A stretch of DNA of 5,405 nucleotides, from the NCBI GenBank assembly GCA_021298875.1, contig JAJTHJ010000136.1, positions 1 through 5,405 of the forward strand, read 5' to 3'. Positions 1 through 5,405 of the stretch are shown here, piece by piece. Position 1 is the first letter of the stretch. Each line of letters opens with the position of its first letter. Both the position numbers and the translations under genes were made by a program. The notes under the pieces were generated by a model. That model worked only from the letters and a program-made list of their open reading frames with translations, did no database searches and had not been told where the DNA came from. Origin of the DNA: Burkholderiales bacterium (GTDB taxonomy: Bacteria; Pseudomonadota; Gammaproteobacteria; Burkholderiales; Burkholderiaceae_F).

Positions 1-319
1 ACACGTGCCCGTCGTTGACCGCGGCCAGCGCCACGTCCTTGTCGGCATAGGCGCTGACCAGGATGCGCACGACGCCGTGCCAGCCGGCGCGCGTCAGCCG
101 CAGCAGTTCCAGACCGTCGCGCCGCGGCATGCGGTAGTCGGTGATCAGCACGCCGATGCGCGTGCCCTGCGCGCCGAGCAGCGCCAGCGCTTCATCGACG
201 CTGCCCGCGGTGAGCACCTCGAACTCGTCCGCCAGCGCGCGGGCAAACCATTTGCAGGCGCCCGGCTCGTCATCGACGAAGAGCACCGCGCGCGGCAGAT
301 CGGGCTGGAGCGCGCTCAT
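1..319 (-). CDS. Response regulator, receiver domain (partial, runs off left edge; PhcR/PhcQ-like)
   Basis: The first 106 codons of a gene that continues beyond the window. The visible part is a CheY-like receiver domain: the acidic pocket is FVDDE (residues 14-18, D16/D17), the phospho-acceptor is D61 in ITDYRMP, and the switch residue is S89 in LVSAY (Ser where Thr is also common). The conserved Lys and the output domain are not visible. The ATG overlaps the stop of the upstream kinase as ATGA and has no clear Shine-Dalgarno of its own, so translation is probably coupled and the kinase is its likely phosphodonor. The DDEPGACKWFAR start and the gene order resemble PhcR/PhcQ of the Ralstonia phc operon. 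Which of these it is depends on the missing C-terminus: from memory, PhcR carries a kinase-like domain. Receiver identity is secure; the phc assignment is inferred from context. Confidence 0.9.
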   Translation of the reverse strand, partial: MSALQPDLPRAVLFVDDEPGACKWFARALADEFEVLTAGSVDEALALLGAQGTRIGVLITDYRMPRRDGLELLRLTRAGWHGVVRILVSAYADKDVALAAVNDGHV

Positions 320-1740
320 GCCGCAGGCTGCGCCGTGGCGCGCGGCAGATCGAACGAAAACTCCGTCCACGCGCCCGCCTCGCTCGCCACCTGCAAGCGG
401 CTGCCGTGCCGCTGCACGATGGCGAAAGACACTGCCAAGCCAAGCCCCAGGCCCTGGCCCACGTCGCGCGTAGTGAAGAAGGGCTCGAACACGCGGCTCA
501 AGTTCTCCGGTGCGATGCCCACCCCGTTGTCGCGCACCGCCACCGCCAGCCGCTCGCCTTCGAGCCGCGCCCGCACGTCGATGCGCGGCGCAGCCCGCGC
601 GGCGCTGTGCAGCGCATGGGCGGCGTTGGACAGCAGATTGATGAACACGCCGATCAAGGCCGGCTCGTCGCCGCGCACTTCGCGGTCGGCCGGCACCTCG
701 ACCGCGACTTCGATGTCCTTCAGCTCGTAGGCGGCCAGCCGCAGCGCCGGGCGCAGCGCGCGCTCCAGCGGAAAGGCGCGGTCGCCGTCCACCCCGGGCC
801 GCTGGTAGGCAAAGGTCTTCAGGTCGGACACGATGCGCTGCACGCGGCTCATGTCGTCCTGCGCGTCGGTCAGGCTTTCGAGCAGCAGCGGATGGGTGCG
901 CACCACCGGCTCGGCGAGCGCCATCTTGAGCGCCATCAGGCTGTAGTTGACCGGATTGTTGACCTCGTGCAGCAGCCCCGCCGACAGCGTGCCCAGCGCG
1001 GCCATCTTCTCCTGCTCGATCATGTGGCCTTTGACTTCGGCGAGGGCTTGGTTCGTACGTTGCAGCGACCGATTCTTTTCTATGACCTCCTTCTGCGCCG
1101 CGAACAACCTAAGGCGCGCATCCTCGGTCAAGACTGAGCAGAGAATGCTCAACAAGGCAGAGAAGAACAAGAAGATGCAGTTCGCGCCGAAGACCGCGAG
1201 GTGCGAACCAAGTTGACCTTGGCCGACGCATGCCACGACGTACAAAGCGAATGTGAAGGCAGCGAATGCAACGCACTCGATCGGTCGAATGGGCAACAGA
1301 ACCCCTATCGGATAGAGCGCGAGAGTCAACCCGACAAAGTAAATCGAATGGGCACCATCGGTCGCGAAAATCATCGCCGCGATCATTACCTGCGGCAGAC
1401 TGAGCCAAAAGAGCGTGAGCCCGTCGACCCAAGCGCGGGACAGGGGAAGCCAAAGCACTATGAATACGGCCAAAGTTAAGGCCGAAACCGCACATCTAGC
1501 GAGGAGGAAAGGACCGAACAGGTCGGGATAGATCAAGTAGTCCAGCGCCGCGCCGGACATGATCATTGCAATCCCGATAAGGCTTCCGAGCCGGCTCCAC
1601 GCCAACCGGAACTGATCTAGATCGGCAAAAGTGCTCGGGAACAGCCAACGACTGACCAAGCGCGGCCAATAGAGCTTCCGGCCTGAACGCATCACCGCCT
1701 CGGTCATTGCCGAACCAAACGTCATCGCACCGTCACCCAT
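316..1740 (-). CDS. phcS: Six-TM sensor histidine kinase, PhcS-like
   Basis: A 474-aa inner-membrane histidine kinase. After a cytoplasmic N-terminus of about 48 residues come six hydrophobic segments (about 49-71, 78-100, 106-126, 132-150, 154-172, 181-203) with almost no periplasmic loops, which suits sensing of a membrane-soluble ligand. A coiled-coil linker follows (about 206-244), then the DHp domain with H-box LLHEVNNP (phospho-acceptor H258) and the ATPase domain: N-box NLLSNAAHAL (368-377), G1 DNGVGIA (404-410), F-box FEPFFTT (418-424) and G2 GQGLGLGLA (428-436). All catalytic boxes look intact. The start codon lies inside the end of the methyltransferase gene (8-bp overlap) and the stop overlaps the regulator start, so it is the middle gene of an operon. 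A second in-frame ATG at codon 6 (1725) is possible. In Ralstonia, PhcS senses 3-hydroxy fatty acid methyl esters; that ligand is inferred here from the neighbouring synthase. The first 235 or so codons are lower in G+C than the rest. Confidence 0.93.
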   Translation of the reverse strand: MGDGAMTFGSAMTEAVMRSGRKLYWPRLVSRWLFPSTFADLDQFRLAWSRLGSLIGIAMIMSGAALDYLIYPDLFGPFLLARCAVSALTLAVFIVLWLPLSRAWVDGLTLFWLSLPQVMIAAMIFATDGAHSIYFVGLTLALYPIGVLLPIRPIECVAFAAFTFALYVVACVGQGQLGSHLAVFGANCIFLFFSALLSILCSVLTEDARLRLFAAQKEVIEKNRSLQRTNQALAEVKGHMIEQEKMAALGTLSAGLLHEVNNPVNYSLMALKMALAEPVVRTHPLLLESLTDAQDDMSRVQRIVSDLKTFAYQRPGVDGDRAFPLERALRPALRLAAYELKDIEVAVEVPADREVRGDEPALIGVFINLLSNAAHALHSAARAAPRIDVRARLEGERLAVAVRDNGVGIAPENLSRVFEPFFTTRDVGQGLGLGLAVSFAIVQRHGSRLQVASEAGAWTEFSFDLPRATAQPAA

Positions 1741-3154
1741 ACTGACCCGAAGTCGGTCGACTCACTTCAATGAGTTTGGCTTCTGCAAATGCGTTGACTC
1801 CGGTCGCGTCCGTGTAGGTCGTGACGGCCACTTCCGTCAGCGGAAACAATTGCCGCAACGCCGTCTCGTCGCGGTACACCAAGTGCCATTCCAATACGTG
1901 CTCCATGACATACCGTTGTGGATTGCTCGGATGAACATTCGTAACGAGGACCGTGCCGTGCCCCGCGATCTGCCGCAGAAACTGACGAATCAAGCGGGCG
2001 CAAATCTTGTCTGACAAGTAGTCGAAAAGGCCAGCACAGTAGATCAGATCGAAGTCACTGGTGCGTGGCGCGCTGTCCGCTCTCCGCCGAAGCAAGTCGT
2101 GAACCGACTCGCGAACAAGGCGAACCTTGACGTCCGTCCCGGGAAGTACTTGGGCGCGCAGCCATGCCCCGACGAACGCGAGCGCTTCCTCGTTGAAGTC
2201 GATCAGCGTAATCTCCATGGCAGCGGGCAAGGGCCGCGGGAGAAGAAGTCGTTGTAACTCCGCCGCTGGCCCACAACCAATGTTCAACACTCGAAGAGGA
2301 CGAGATGCTTCGGCCGCTCGCTGGGCGGCTGCACGCAAGCGATCAACCAGCAACTCGACGCGATTACGGTGCGCTCGTGCGACCGCCGTCTGCATGTACA
2401 TCGAGTTAATCACTTGGAAGTATGTGCTCGGGCCTTGTCTGGGATCACCAAGGATTTGGTTAACCATCTCATGGTCGCCCGCATAGCCTAAAGGCTTTAC
2501 AAACGCTCTATAGGCAAAGGGCGCGCGCAAGAGCAGGGGATGCAACGCGGCCTGCGCGAAGGCGCGATGGACGACGGCGTCCTCGTCCGGCACGAGCCGC
2601 GCTTGCTCTTCGAGCCGGGCGACAAACTCGGCCACGCGTCCCGCTATGGGCTTCGCAACCTCGCCAAAGACATCGGTACGAAGCCGGCCCTCGCTGTCTC
2701 GCGGTAAAGCGCGCGAGAGGTCCGCTTGGTCGAGCCAGCGCGCCGTGTCCGACAAGAATGCGCGCATTTCACTAACTGCGACCTGGTAGGGACGCTGGAC
2801 GCGGAATCGGTCTTGCCACTCGTCGACGAACCGCCTGGCCTCCTCACCGACCATGGACACGACATCAGAGGCAGAGTCCAGATCAGACCACTCGTCGATC
2901 AACGTCACCGACACGACCGCCATCAAACCCGTGTTGAGCAAACTGGTGACCACGGCGCGGCCTTGGTACACCGCCTTCTGCCCCGCCCGCAACGTCAGCT
3001 CGCTGAGCACTTCGCTCACCTGAACGATCGAGTACGGGTTGTAGATCTCCAGCACCGGCGCCCGCCGTTGCAGGCTGGTCAGCGTCCCCCGAACCGCCGT
3101 GCCTTGGCTGTTGCGAAACGTGACGACCGGCTCGATCAGGTTCAGCGGCAGCAC
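1733..3154 (-). CDS. phcB: PilZ-like/SAM-dependent methyltransferase, PhcB-family (3-hydroxy fatty acid methyl ester synthase)
   Basis: A 473-aa cytoplasmic protein read from a GTG at 3154. Residues about 8-92 form a beta-rich PilZ-like module containing EIYNPYSIVQVSEVL and a SLLNTGLMAVVS strand; the canonical c-di-GMP-binding arginines and D/NxSxxG are not evident. A helical linker (about 100-210) leads to a family block with KPLGYAGDHEMVN (about 220-232). The class I methyltransferase fold follows: SAM motif I LNIGCGPA (290-297), acidic LIDFNEEAL (317-325), FDLIYCAGLFDYLSD (368-382) and TNVHPSNPQRYVMEH (405-419). The PhcB family makes 3-hydroxypalmitic/myristic acid methyl ester quorum signals. 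Start choice: the frame stays open to a TTG at 3277, but that adds an Arg/Ala/Pro-rich tail unlike the family, while the GTG has AAGAGGG 8 nt upstream and is followed directly by the conserved VVTFRNSQG. The gene overlaps the kinase by 8 bp. Most of the catalytic half uses rare AT-rich codons. Product class is firm; the exact lipid substrate is inferred. Confidence 0.85.
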   Translation of the reverse strand: MLPLNLIEPVVTFRNSQGTAVRGTLTSLQRRAPVLEIYNPYSIVQVSEVLSELTLRAGQKAVYQGRAVVTSLLNTGLMAVVSVTLIDEWSDLDSASDVVSMVGEEARRFVDEWQDRFRVQRPYQVAVSEMRAFLSDTARWLDQADLSRALPRDSEGRLRTDVFGEVAKPIAGRVAEFVARLEEQARLVPDEDAVVHRAFAQAALHPLLLRAPFAYRAFVKPLGYAGDHEMVNQILGDPRQGPSTYFQVINSMYMQTAVARAHRNRVELLVDRLRAAAQRAAEASRPLRVLNIGCGPAAELQRLLLPRPLPAAMEITLIDFNEEALAFVGAWLRAQVLPGTDVKVRLVRESVHDLLRRRADSAPRTSDFDLIYCAGLFDYLSDKICARLIRQFLRQIAGHGTVLVTNVHPSNPQRYVMEHVLEWHLVYRDETALRQLFPLTEVAVTTYTDATGVNAFAEAKLIEVSRPTSGQYG

Positions 3155-3162
3155 GGCACGCG

Positions 3163-3169
3163 CCCTCTT
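3163..3169 (-). promoter_or_regulatory. Ribosome binding site supporting the GTG start of the phcB-like gene
   Basis: AAGAGGG on the minus strand lies 8 nt before the GTG at 3154. It supports that start over the longer TTG reading at 3277, which has no recognisable Shine-Dalgarno. Confidence 0.55.
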
Positions 3170-3428
3170 GGAGTTCGGTGGCGGGCGGGCGGAGCATGGG
3201 ACGGCGCCGGCGACGGCGCGCACGGGCGCCGCCACGACGAGTGTGAACGCGACCCGGCTTCTTTCGGGCCGCCGCAAGTGCGCACTGCGGCTCTCACCGC
3301 TCCGCTACCGACTGTCTTGGGCACCACCCGAGTTGCTCCTGCACCAGCGCGCCGCGCCCCGGCAGCAGACCATTCCGGGGTTTTCGGCCCGCGGTCTGCC
3401 GTCCATGCGGCTTTCGCCAGCGGGCGGA

Positions 3429-3440
3429 AGATATACGAAA
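3429..3440 (-). promoter_or_regulatory. Possible -10 region of the phc-like operon promoter
   Basis: The only AT-rich patch in this stretch. On the minus strand it reads TTTCGTATATCT, and TATATC is a loose match to a -10 box. No good TTGACA-like -35 lies 16-18 bp upstream, so it would need an activator or another sigma factor. It would give a leader of about 270 nt before the GTG start. Weak call. Confidence 0.25.
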
Positions 3441-3441
3441 C

Positions 3442-3459
3442 GCAGTCCGTACGGCGTGC
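3442..3459. repeat. 18-bp interrupted palindrome, candidate operator
   Basis: GCA-N2-CCGTACGG-N2-TGC has 14 of 18 positions symmetric around a perfect 8-bp core. It sits beside the AT-rich patch in the divergent promoter region, a fitting place for a dimeric regulator. The regulator is unknown. Confidence 0.4.
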
Positions 3460-3469
3460 AGAGGCGTGC
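3453..3469. repeat. Direct repeat GGCGTGC x2 at 10-bp spacing
   Basis: GGCGTGC occurs at 3453-3459 and again at 3463-3469, one helical turn apart, overlapping the right half of the palindrome. This spacing is typical of response-regulator dimers of the OmpR type binding one DNA face. It could also be chance in GC-rich DNA. Confidence 0.35.
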
Positions 3470-3518
3470 GACTTTGTCCCTTGCCCCTCGCCGCGCCGGG
3501 CCAACGTTGCAAACCGCG

Positions 3519-3538
3519 CAGCGCCGCCTACGGCGCTG
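3519..3538. repeat. Perfect 8-bp inverted repeat (stem-loop) upstream of ompW
   Basis: CAGCGCCG and CGGCGCTG flank a 4-nt CCTA loop, giving a very stable hairpin. No T-run follows on either strand, so it is not a standard intrinsic terminator. It may be part of a dispersed REP-like element or a structure in the ompW leader. Confidence 0.5.
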
Positions 3539-3574
3539 GGCGCCGGTCGGCTATCCTCGCGAGCCTCGCTGGCC

Positions 3575-3608
3575 CGTGGCCCCCTGCCCTGCGCCGGTGC
3601 GGGCCACG
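3575..3608. repeat. 8-bp inverted repeat with 18-nt loop in the ompW leader
   Basis: CGTGGCCC (3575-3582) pairs with GGGCCACG (3601-3608). It ends about 28 nt before the ompW Shine-Dalgarno, so if transcribed it would form a hairpin in the 5' leader. Function unknown. Confidence 0.4.
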
Positions 3609-3636
3609 GCCAAGTGACCCTCCGCGACCAAGCAAC

Positions 3637-3641
3637 AAGGA
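3637..3641 (+). promoter_or_regulatory. Ribosome binding site of the ompW-family gene
   Basis: AAGGA lies 7 nt before the ATG at 3649. It fixes the start there rather than at the upstream in-frame ATG at 3466, which would bury the signal peptide behind 61 residues of low-complexity sequence. Confidence 0.8.
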
Positions 3642-3648
3642 TCGCCCC

Positions 3649-4338
3649 ATGCGCAAACTCGCCCACGTCGTCGCCGCCGCCGCGGCCCTGCTGGCCGCCT
3701 TCGCGGCGTCGGCCCAGGAACCCGCCAACACCGTCGCCATCGGCTACGTCCGCGTGCTGTTCAACGACAGTTCGAGCGACCTCACCGGCCCGCCGGCCAT
3801 CACGCCGCCGGGCTTGAAGGTCGGTATTGAGGACATCAACGCGGTCGGCCTGCTCTACGCGCGCCGCCTGGGCGGCGGCTGGTCGGCGATTTTCCAGTTC
3901 GGGGTGCCTTCGACGGTGAAGTACGTGGGCGCCGGCTCGGGCGCGATGCTCGGCGAGGCGGCCAGCGCCAAGGGCTGGACGCCGACGCTGCTGGTCGGCT
4001 ATACGTTCGAGTCGGTGCCGGTGGTCAAGCCGTACGTGGCCGCCGGAGCGGCCTACACGTGGTACACGGATGAGAAGGCATCGGCGGCCTACAACGCGGC
4101 GTTCTACGGCACCAGCACCAGCGCGTCGTTCAAGAGTTCGTTCGGCCCGGTGGCCAAGGTCGGTGCCGAAGTCCCGCTGGGCGGCAACTGGCTGCTCGAC
4201 TTCGGCTATTCGTATTACTGGATCAAGACCACCGCCACGCTGACCACGGCCACGCCGGGGCTGGGCAGTGTGCCGCGGCGGATCGACGTGACCGCCAACC
4301 CGGGCGCGCTGGCCTTCAACGTCGGCTACCGCTTCTGA
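3649..4338 (+). CDS. OmpW-family outer-membrane beta-barrel protein
   Basis: A 229-aa precursor. Residues 1-22 form a Sec signal peptide (MRKLAHVV, an Ala/Leu core, likely cleavage at ASA|Q). The mature protein fits the small OmpW barrel: alternating hydrophobic strands, an early GYVRVLFNDSSSD strand, a P-G-rich turn before KVGIEDINAVGLLYARRL, the VPSTVKYVGAGSG loop, WTPTLLVGYTF, PYVAAGAAYTWY, FGPVAKVGAEVPL, and a terminal NVGYRF whose C-terminal Phe is the usual BAM assembly signal. Length is normal for the family. OmpW proteins form narrow hydrophobic channels thought to pass small nonpolar molecules across the outer membrane. It has a good Shine-Dalgarno. The dehydrogenase gene starts 12 bp after its stop, so the two are probably co-transcribed. 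Its divergent placement from the fatty-ester signalling genes is suggestive, but a role in signal export or uptake is only a guess. Confidence 0.92.
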   Translation: MRKLAHVVAAAAALLAAFAASAQEPANTVAIGYVRVLFNDSSSDLTGPPAITPPGLKVGIEDINAVGLLYARRLGGGWSAIFQFGVPSTVKYVGAGSGAMLGEAASAKGWTPTLLVGYTFESVPVVKPYVAAGAAYTWYTDEKASAAYNAAFYGTSTSASFKSSFGPVAKVGAEVPLGGNWLLDFGYSYYWIKTTATLTTATPGLGSVPRRIDVTANPGALAFNVGYRF

Positions 4339-4350
4339 CCCTGCGCCCCC

Positions 4351-5256
4351 ATGAACGCCAAGACCTACGACCCCTGCCCGCCGCACCGCGTGGCCTTTCT
4401 CGGCCTGGGCGTGATGGGCTATCCGATGGCCGCCCATCTGGCGCGCGCCGGCCACCACGTGACCGTCTACAACCGGACGGCGAAAAAGGCCGAGCGCTGG
4501 GCGGAGGAGTACGGCGGCCGCACGGCGGCCACCCCGCGCGAGGCCGCCACCGGCGCGCAGATCGTCTTTGCCTGTGTGGGCAACGACGACGACCTGCGCA
4601 GCGTGACGCTGGGCGCGGACGGTGCCTTTGCCGCGATGGCAGCCGACAGCATCTTCGTCGATCACACCACCGCTTCGGCCGCGGTGACGCGCGAGTTGTA
4701 CGCGGCGGCGCGCGGGCGCTGGCTGCACTTCGTCGACGCGCCGGTCTCCGGCGGGCAGGCGGGCGCGGTCAACGGCGTGCTTGCAGTGATGTGCGGCGGC
4801 GACGCCGAACCCTTCGCCCGCGCGCAGCCGGTGGCGATGGCCTTTGCCCGCGCGGTGACGCTGATTGGCGAAAGCGGCTCCGGTCAGTTGGCAAAGATGG
4901 TCAATCAGCTCTGCATCGCCGGGTTGGTGCAGGGGCTGGCCGAAGGGATCAGTTTCGGCCAGGCCGCGGGCCTGGACATGAAGCTCGTGCTGCAGACGAT
5001 CGGCAAGGGGGCGGCGCAGAGCTGGCAGATGGACCATCGCGGCACGACGATGATCGAAGACAAGTTCGACTTCGGCTTCGCTGTGGACTGGATGCGCAAG
5101 GACCTGGGTCTGTGCCTGGAGGAAGCGCGCCGCAACGGCGCGGCGCTGCCGGTAGCGGCGCTGGTCGATCAGTTCTATGCGGACCTCCAGGCGATGGGCG
5201 GCAACCGCTGGGATACCTCGTCGCTGATCCGGCGCTTGCGACGGCCGGCGCTGTAA
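4351..5256 (+). CDS. NAD(P)-dependent oxidoreductase, 3-hydroxyisobutyrate dehydrogenase / tartronate semialdehyde reductase family
   Basis: A 301-aa, full-length beta-hydroxyacid dehydrogenase. The Rossmann dinucleotide motif is GLGVMGYPMAAHL (18-30). NRT after the second strand (41-43) places an Arg where NADP(H)-preferring members bind the 2'-phosphate, so NADP use is inferred. The substrate loop is DAPVSGG (129-135). The catalytic Lys is K182 in GQLAKMVNQ; the following position, often a second Asn in this superfamily, is Gln (Q186), a common variant in uncharacterised proteobacterial members. The C-terminal helical domain carries KDLGLCLEEA (250-259) and WDTSSLIRRL (287-296). The family oxidises or reduces 3-hydroxy acids and semialdehydes; the substrate here cannot be read from sequence. 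The ATG has no clear Shine-Dalgarno, and its closeness to the ompW stop suggests coupled translation. Its first 11 residues precede the core fold and could be a short extension. Confidence 0.93.
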   Translation: MNAKTYDPCPPHRVAFLGLGVMGYPMAAHLARAGHHVTVYNRTAKKAERWAEEYGGRTAATPREAATGAQIVFACVGNDDDLRSVTLGADGAFAAMAADSIFVDHTTASAAVTRELYAAARGRWLHFVDAPVSGGQAGAVNGVLAVMCGGDAEPFARAQPVAMAFARAVTLIGESGSGQLAKMVNQLCIAGLVQGLAEGISFGQAAGLDMKLVLQTIGKGAAQSWQMDHRGTTMIEDKFDFGFAVDWMRKDLGLCLEEARRNGAALPVAALVDQFYADLQAMGGNRWDTSSLIRRLRRPAL

Positions 5257-5315
5257 CCGCCGGCGGGCGGGCGGCGAAGTAGCTGGCATCGCTTGCCGAC
5301 TGCCGCCTCCGCCCA

Positions 5316-5405
5316 ATGTCCCCCTCGTTCCGGGATTCCATCGCCTCATTGCGCCCAGCGCTGCTGCGCATCGCCAGGCTGCAACTGCGCAACGATGGCT
5401 GGGCC
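5316..5405 (+). CDS. RNA polymerase sigma-70/ECF-family sigma factor (N-terminal fragment, runs off right edge)
   Basis: Thirty open codons to the window edge. The stretch SLRPALLRIARLQLRNDGWA (residues 11-30) resembles the start of region 2 of ECF-type sigma factors of beta-proteobacteria, where an LRxxLLRxARLQLR helix leads into an AEDAVxET segment that would lie just past the edge. ATG 5316 is the first start after the in-frame TAG at 5280-5282, and no GTG or TTG lies between. No Shine-Dalgarno is visible. It begins 59 bp after the dehydrogenase stop with no terminator between them. The call rests on 30 residues and would be settled by the next 100 bases. Confidence 0.65.
   Translation, partial: MSPSFRDSIASLRPALLRIARLQLRNDGWA

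Larger units (their letters stand above)
3155..3648. other. Divergent intergenic region (494 bp)
   Basis: No convincing gene on either strand. The open frames here are the GC-rich, Arg/Ala/Pro-biased kind that appear by chance and lack a Shine-Dalgarno. The region separates the leftward phc-like operon from the rightward ompW gene, so it must hold the promoters of both. It contains a short AT-rich patch (AGATATACGAAA, 3429-3440), an interrupted palindrome with adjacent direct repeats (3442-3469), and two inverted repeats nearer ompW (3519-3538 and 3575-3608). I saw no clear sigma-70 -35/-10 pair. Confidence 0.7.

Noticed and set aside
5..1137. Plus-strand open frames (5-730 and 406-1137)
   Set aside because: They lie antisense to the receiver and kinase genes, whose catalytic motifs are unmistakable; no domain or Shine-Dalgarno in the plus-strand frames.
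3519..3538. Intrinsic terminator
   Set aside because: The stem is perfect, but no T-run follows on either strand and no gene ends nearby.
2726..3817. 363-codon plus-strand open frame across the synthase N-terminus, intergenic region and ompW start
   Set aside because: Low-complexity Arg/Pro/Ala composition and antisense to or out of frame with supported genes; a shadow frame.
5257..5266. CCGCCGGCGG palindrome after the dehydrogenase as a terminator
   Set aside because: A 10-bp palindrome with no loop and no following T-run; common by chance in GC-rich DNA.
3142..5349. 735-codon open frame on the minus strand, opposite ompW and the dehydrogenase
   Set aside because: It is Arg/Ala/Gly/His-rich without any recognisable domain and runs antisense to two clear genes; long stop-free antisense frames are expected at this GC content.
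1..5405. tRNA, rRNA, CRISPR array, transposase or attachment site
   Set aside because: No clover-leaf-like conserved arms, spaced repeats, transposase motifs or flanking target duplications were seen. The low-GC block at 1030-2520 lies inside intact genes with no mobile-element genes of its own.

Overview
This is a GC-rich window (roughly 65% G+C, 70% or more in places) with the codon style of a beta-proteobacterium. The OmpW-type porin, the sigma-factor start and the signalling genes all resemble Burkholderiales/Rhodocyclales proteins, so I infer that group; there is no rRNA or other taxonomic marker to prove it.

Left half, minus strand (reading from about 3154 down to 1): three tightly overlapping genes. 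They encode a PilZ-like/SAM-methyltransferase protein of the PhcB family (3-hydroxy fatty acid methyl ester synthase), a six-TM sensor histidine kinase with an NtrB/PhcS-style HEVNNP H-box, and a response regulator cut by the left edge. The overlaps are 8 bp (ATGGGTGA) and 4 bp (ATGA), so the genes are almost certainly co-transcribed and translationally coupled. Gene order and domain content match phcB-phcS-phcR of Ralstonia/Cupriavidus. The simplest reading is a cell-density circuit in which the methyltransferase makes a lipid methyl-ester signal, the membrane kinase senses it and the regulator relays it.

Middle (3155-3648): a 494-bp divergent intergenic region. It holds an 18-bp interrupted palindrome next to two direct repeats spaced 10 bp, a short AT-rich patch that may be a promoter, and two stem-loop-forming inverted repeats in the leader of the rightward gene.

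Right half, plus strand: an OmpW-family outer-membrane beta-barrel protein with signal peptide and C-terminal Phe, followed 12 bp later by a 3-hydroxyisobutyrate-dehydrogenase-family NAD(P) oxidoreductase. At the right edge are the first 30 codons of what looks like an ECF/sigma-70-family RNA polymerase sigma factor.

The most notable pattern is compositional. A block from about 1030 to 2520 has clearly lower G+C and rare codons (TTA, AGA, GTA). Its edges fall just before the kinase dimerisation domain and just upstream of the methyltransferase catalytic domain, so it covers the signal-making domain and the signal-sensing domain and leaves the kinase core, the regulator and the synthase N-terminus host-like. 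This suggests a recombined signal/receptor specificity cassette.
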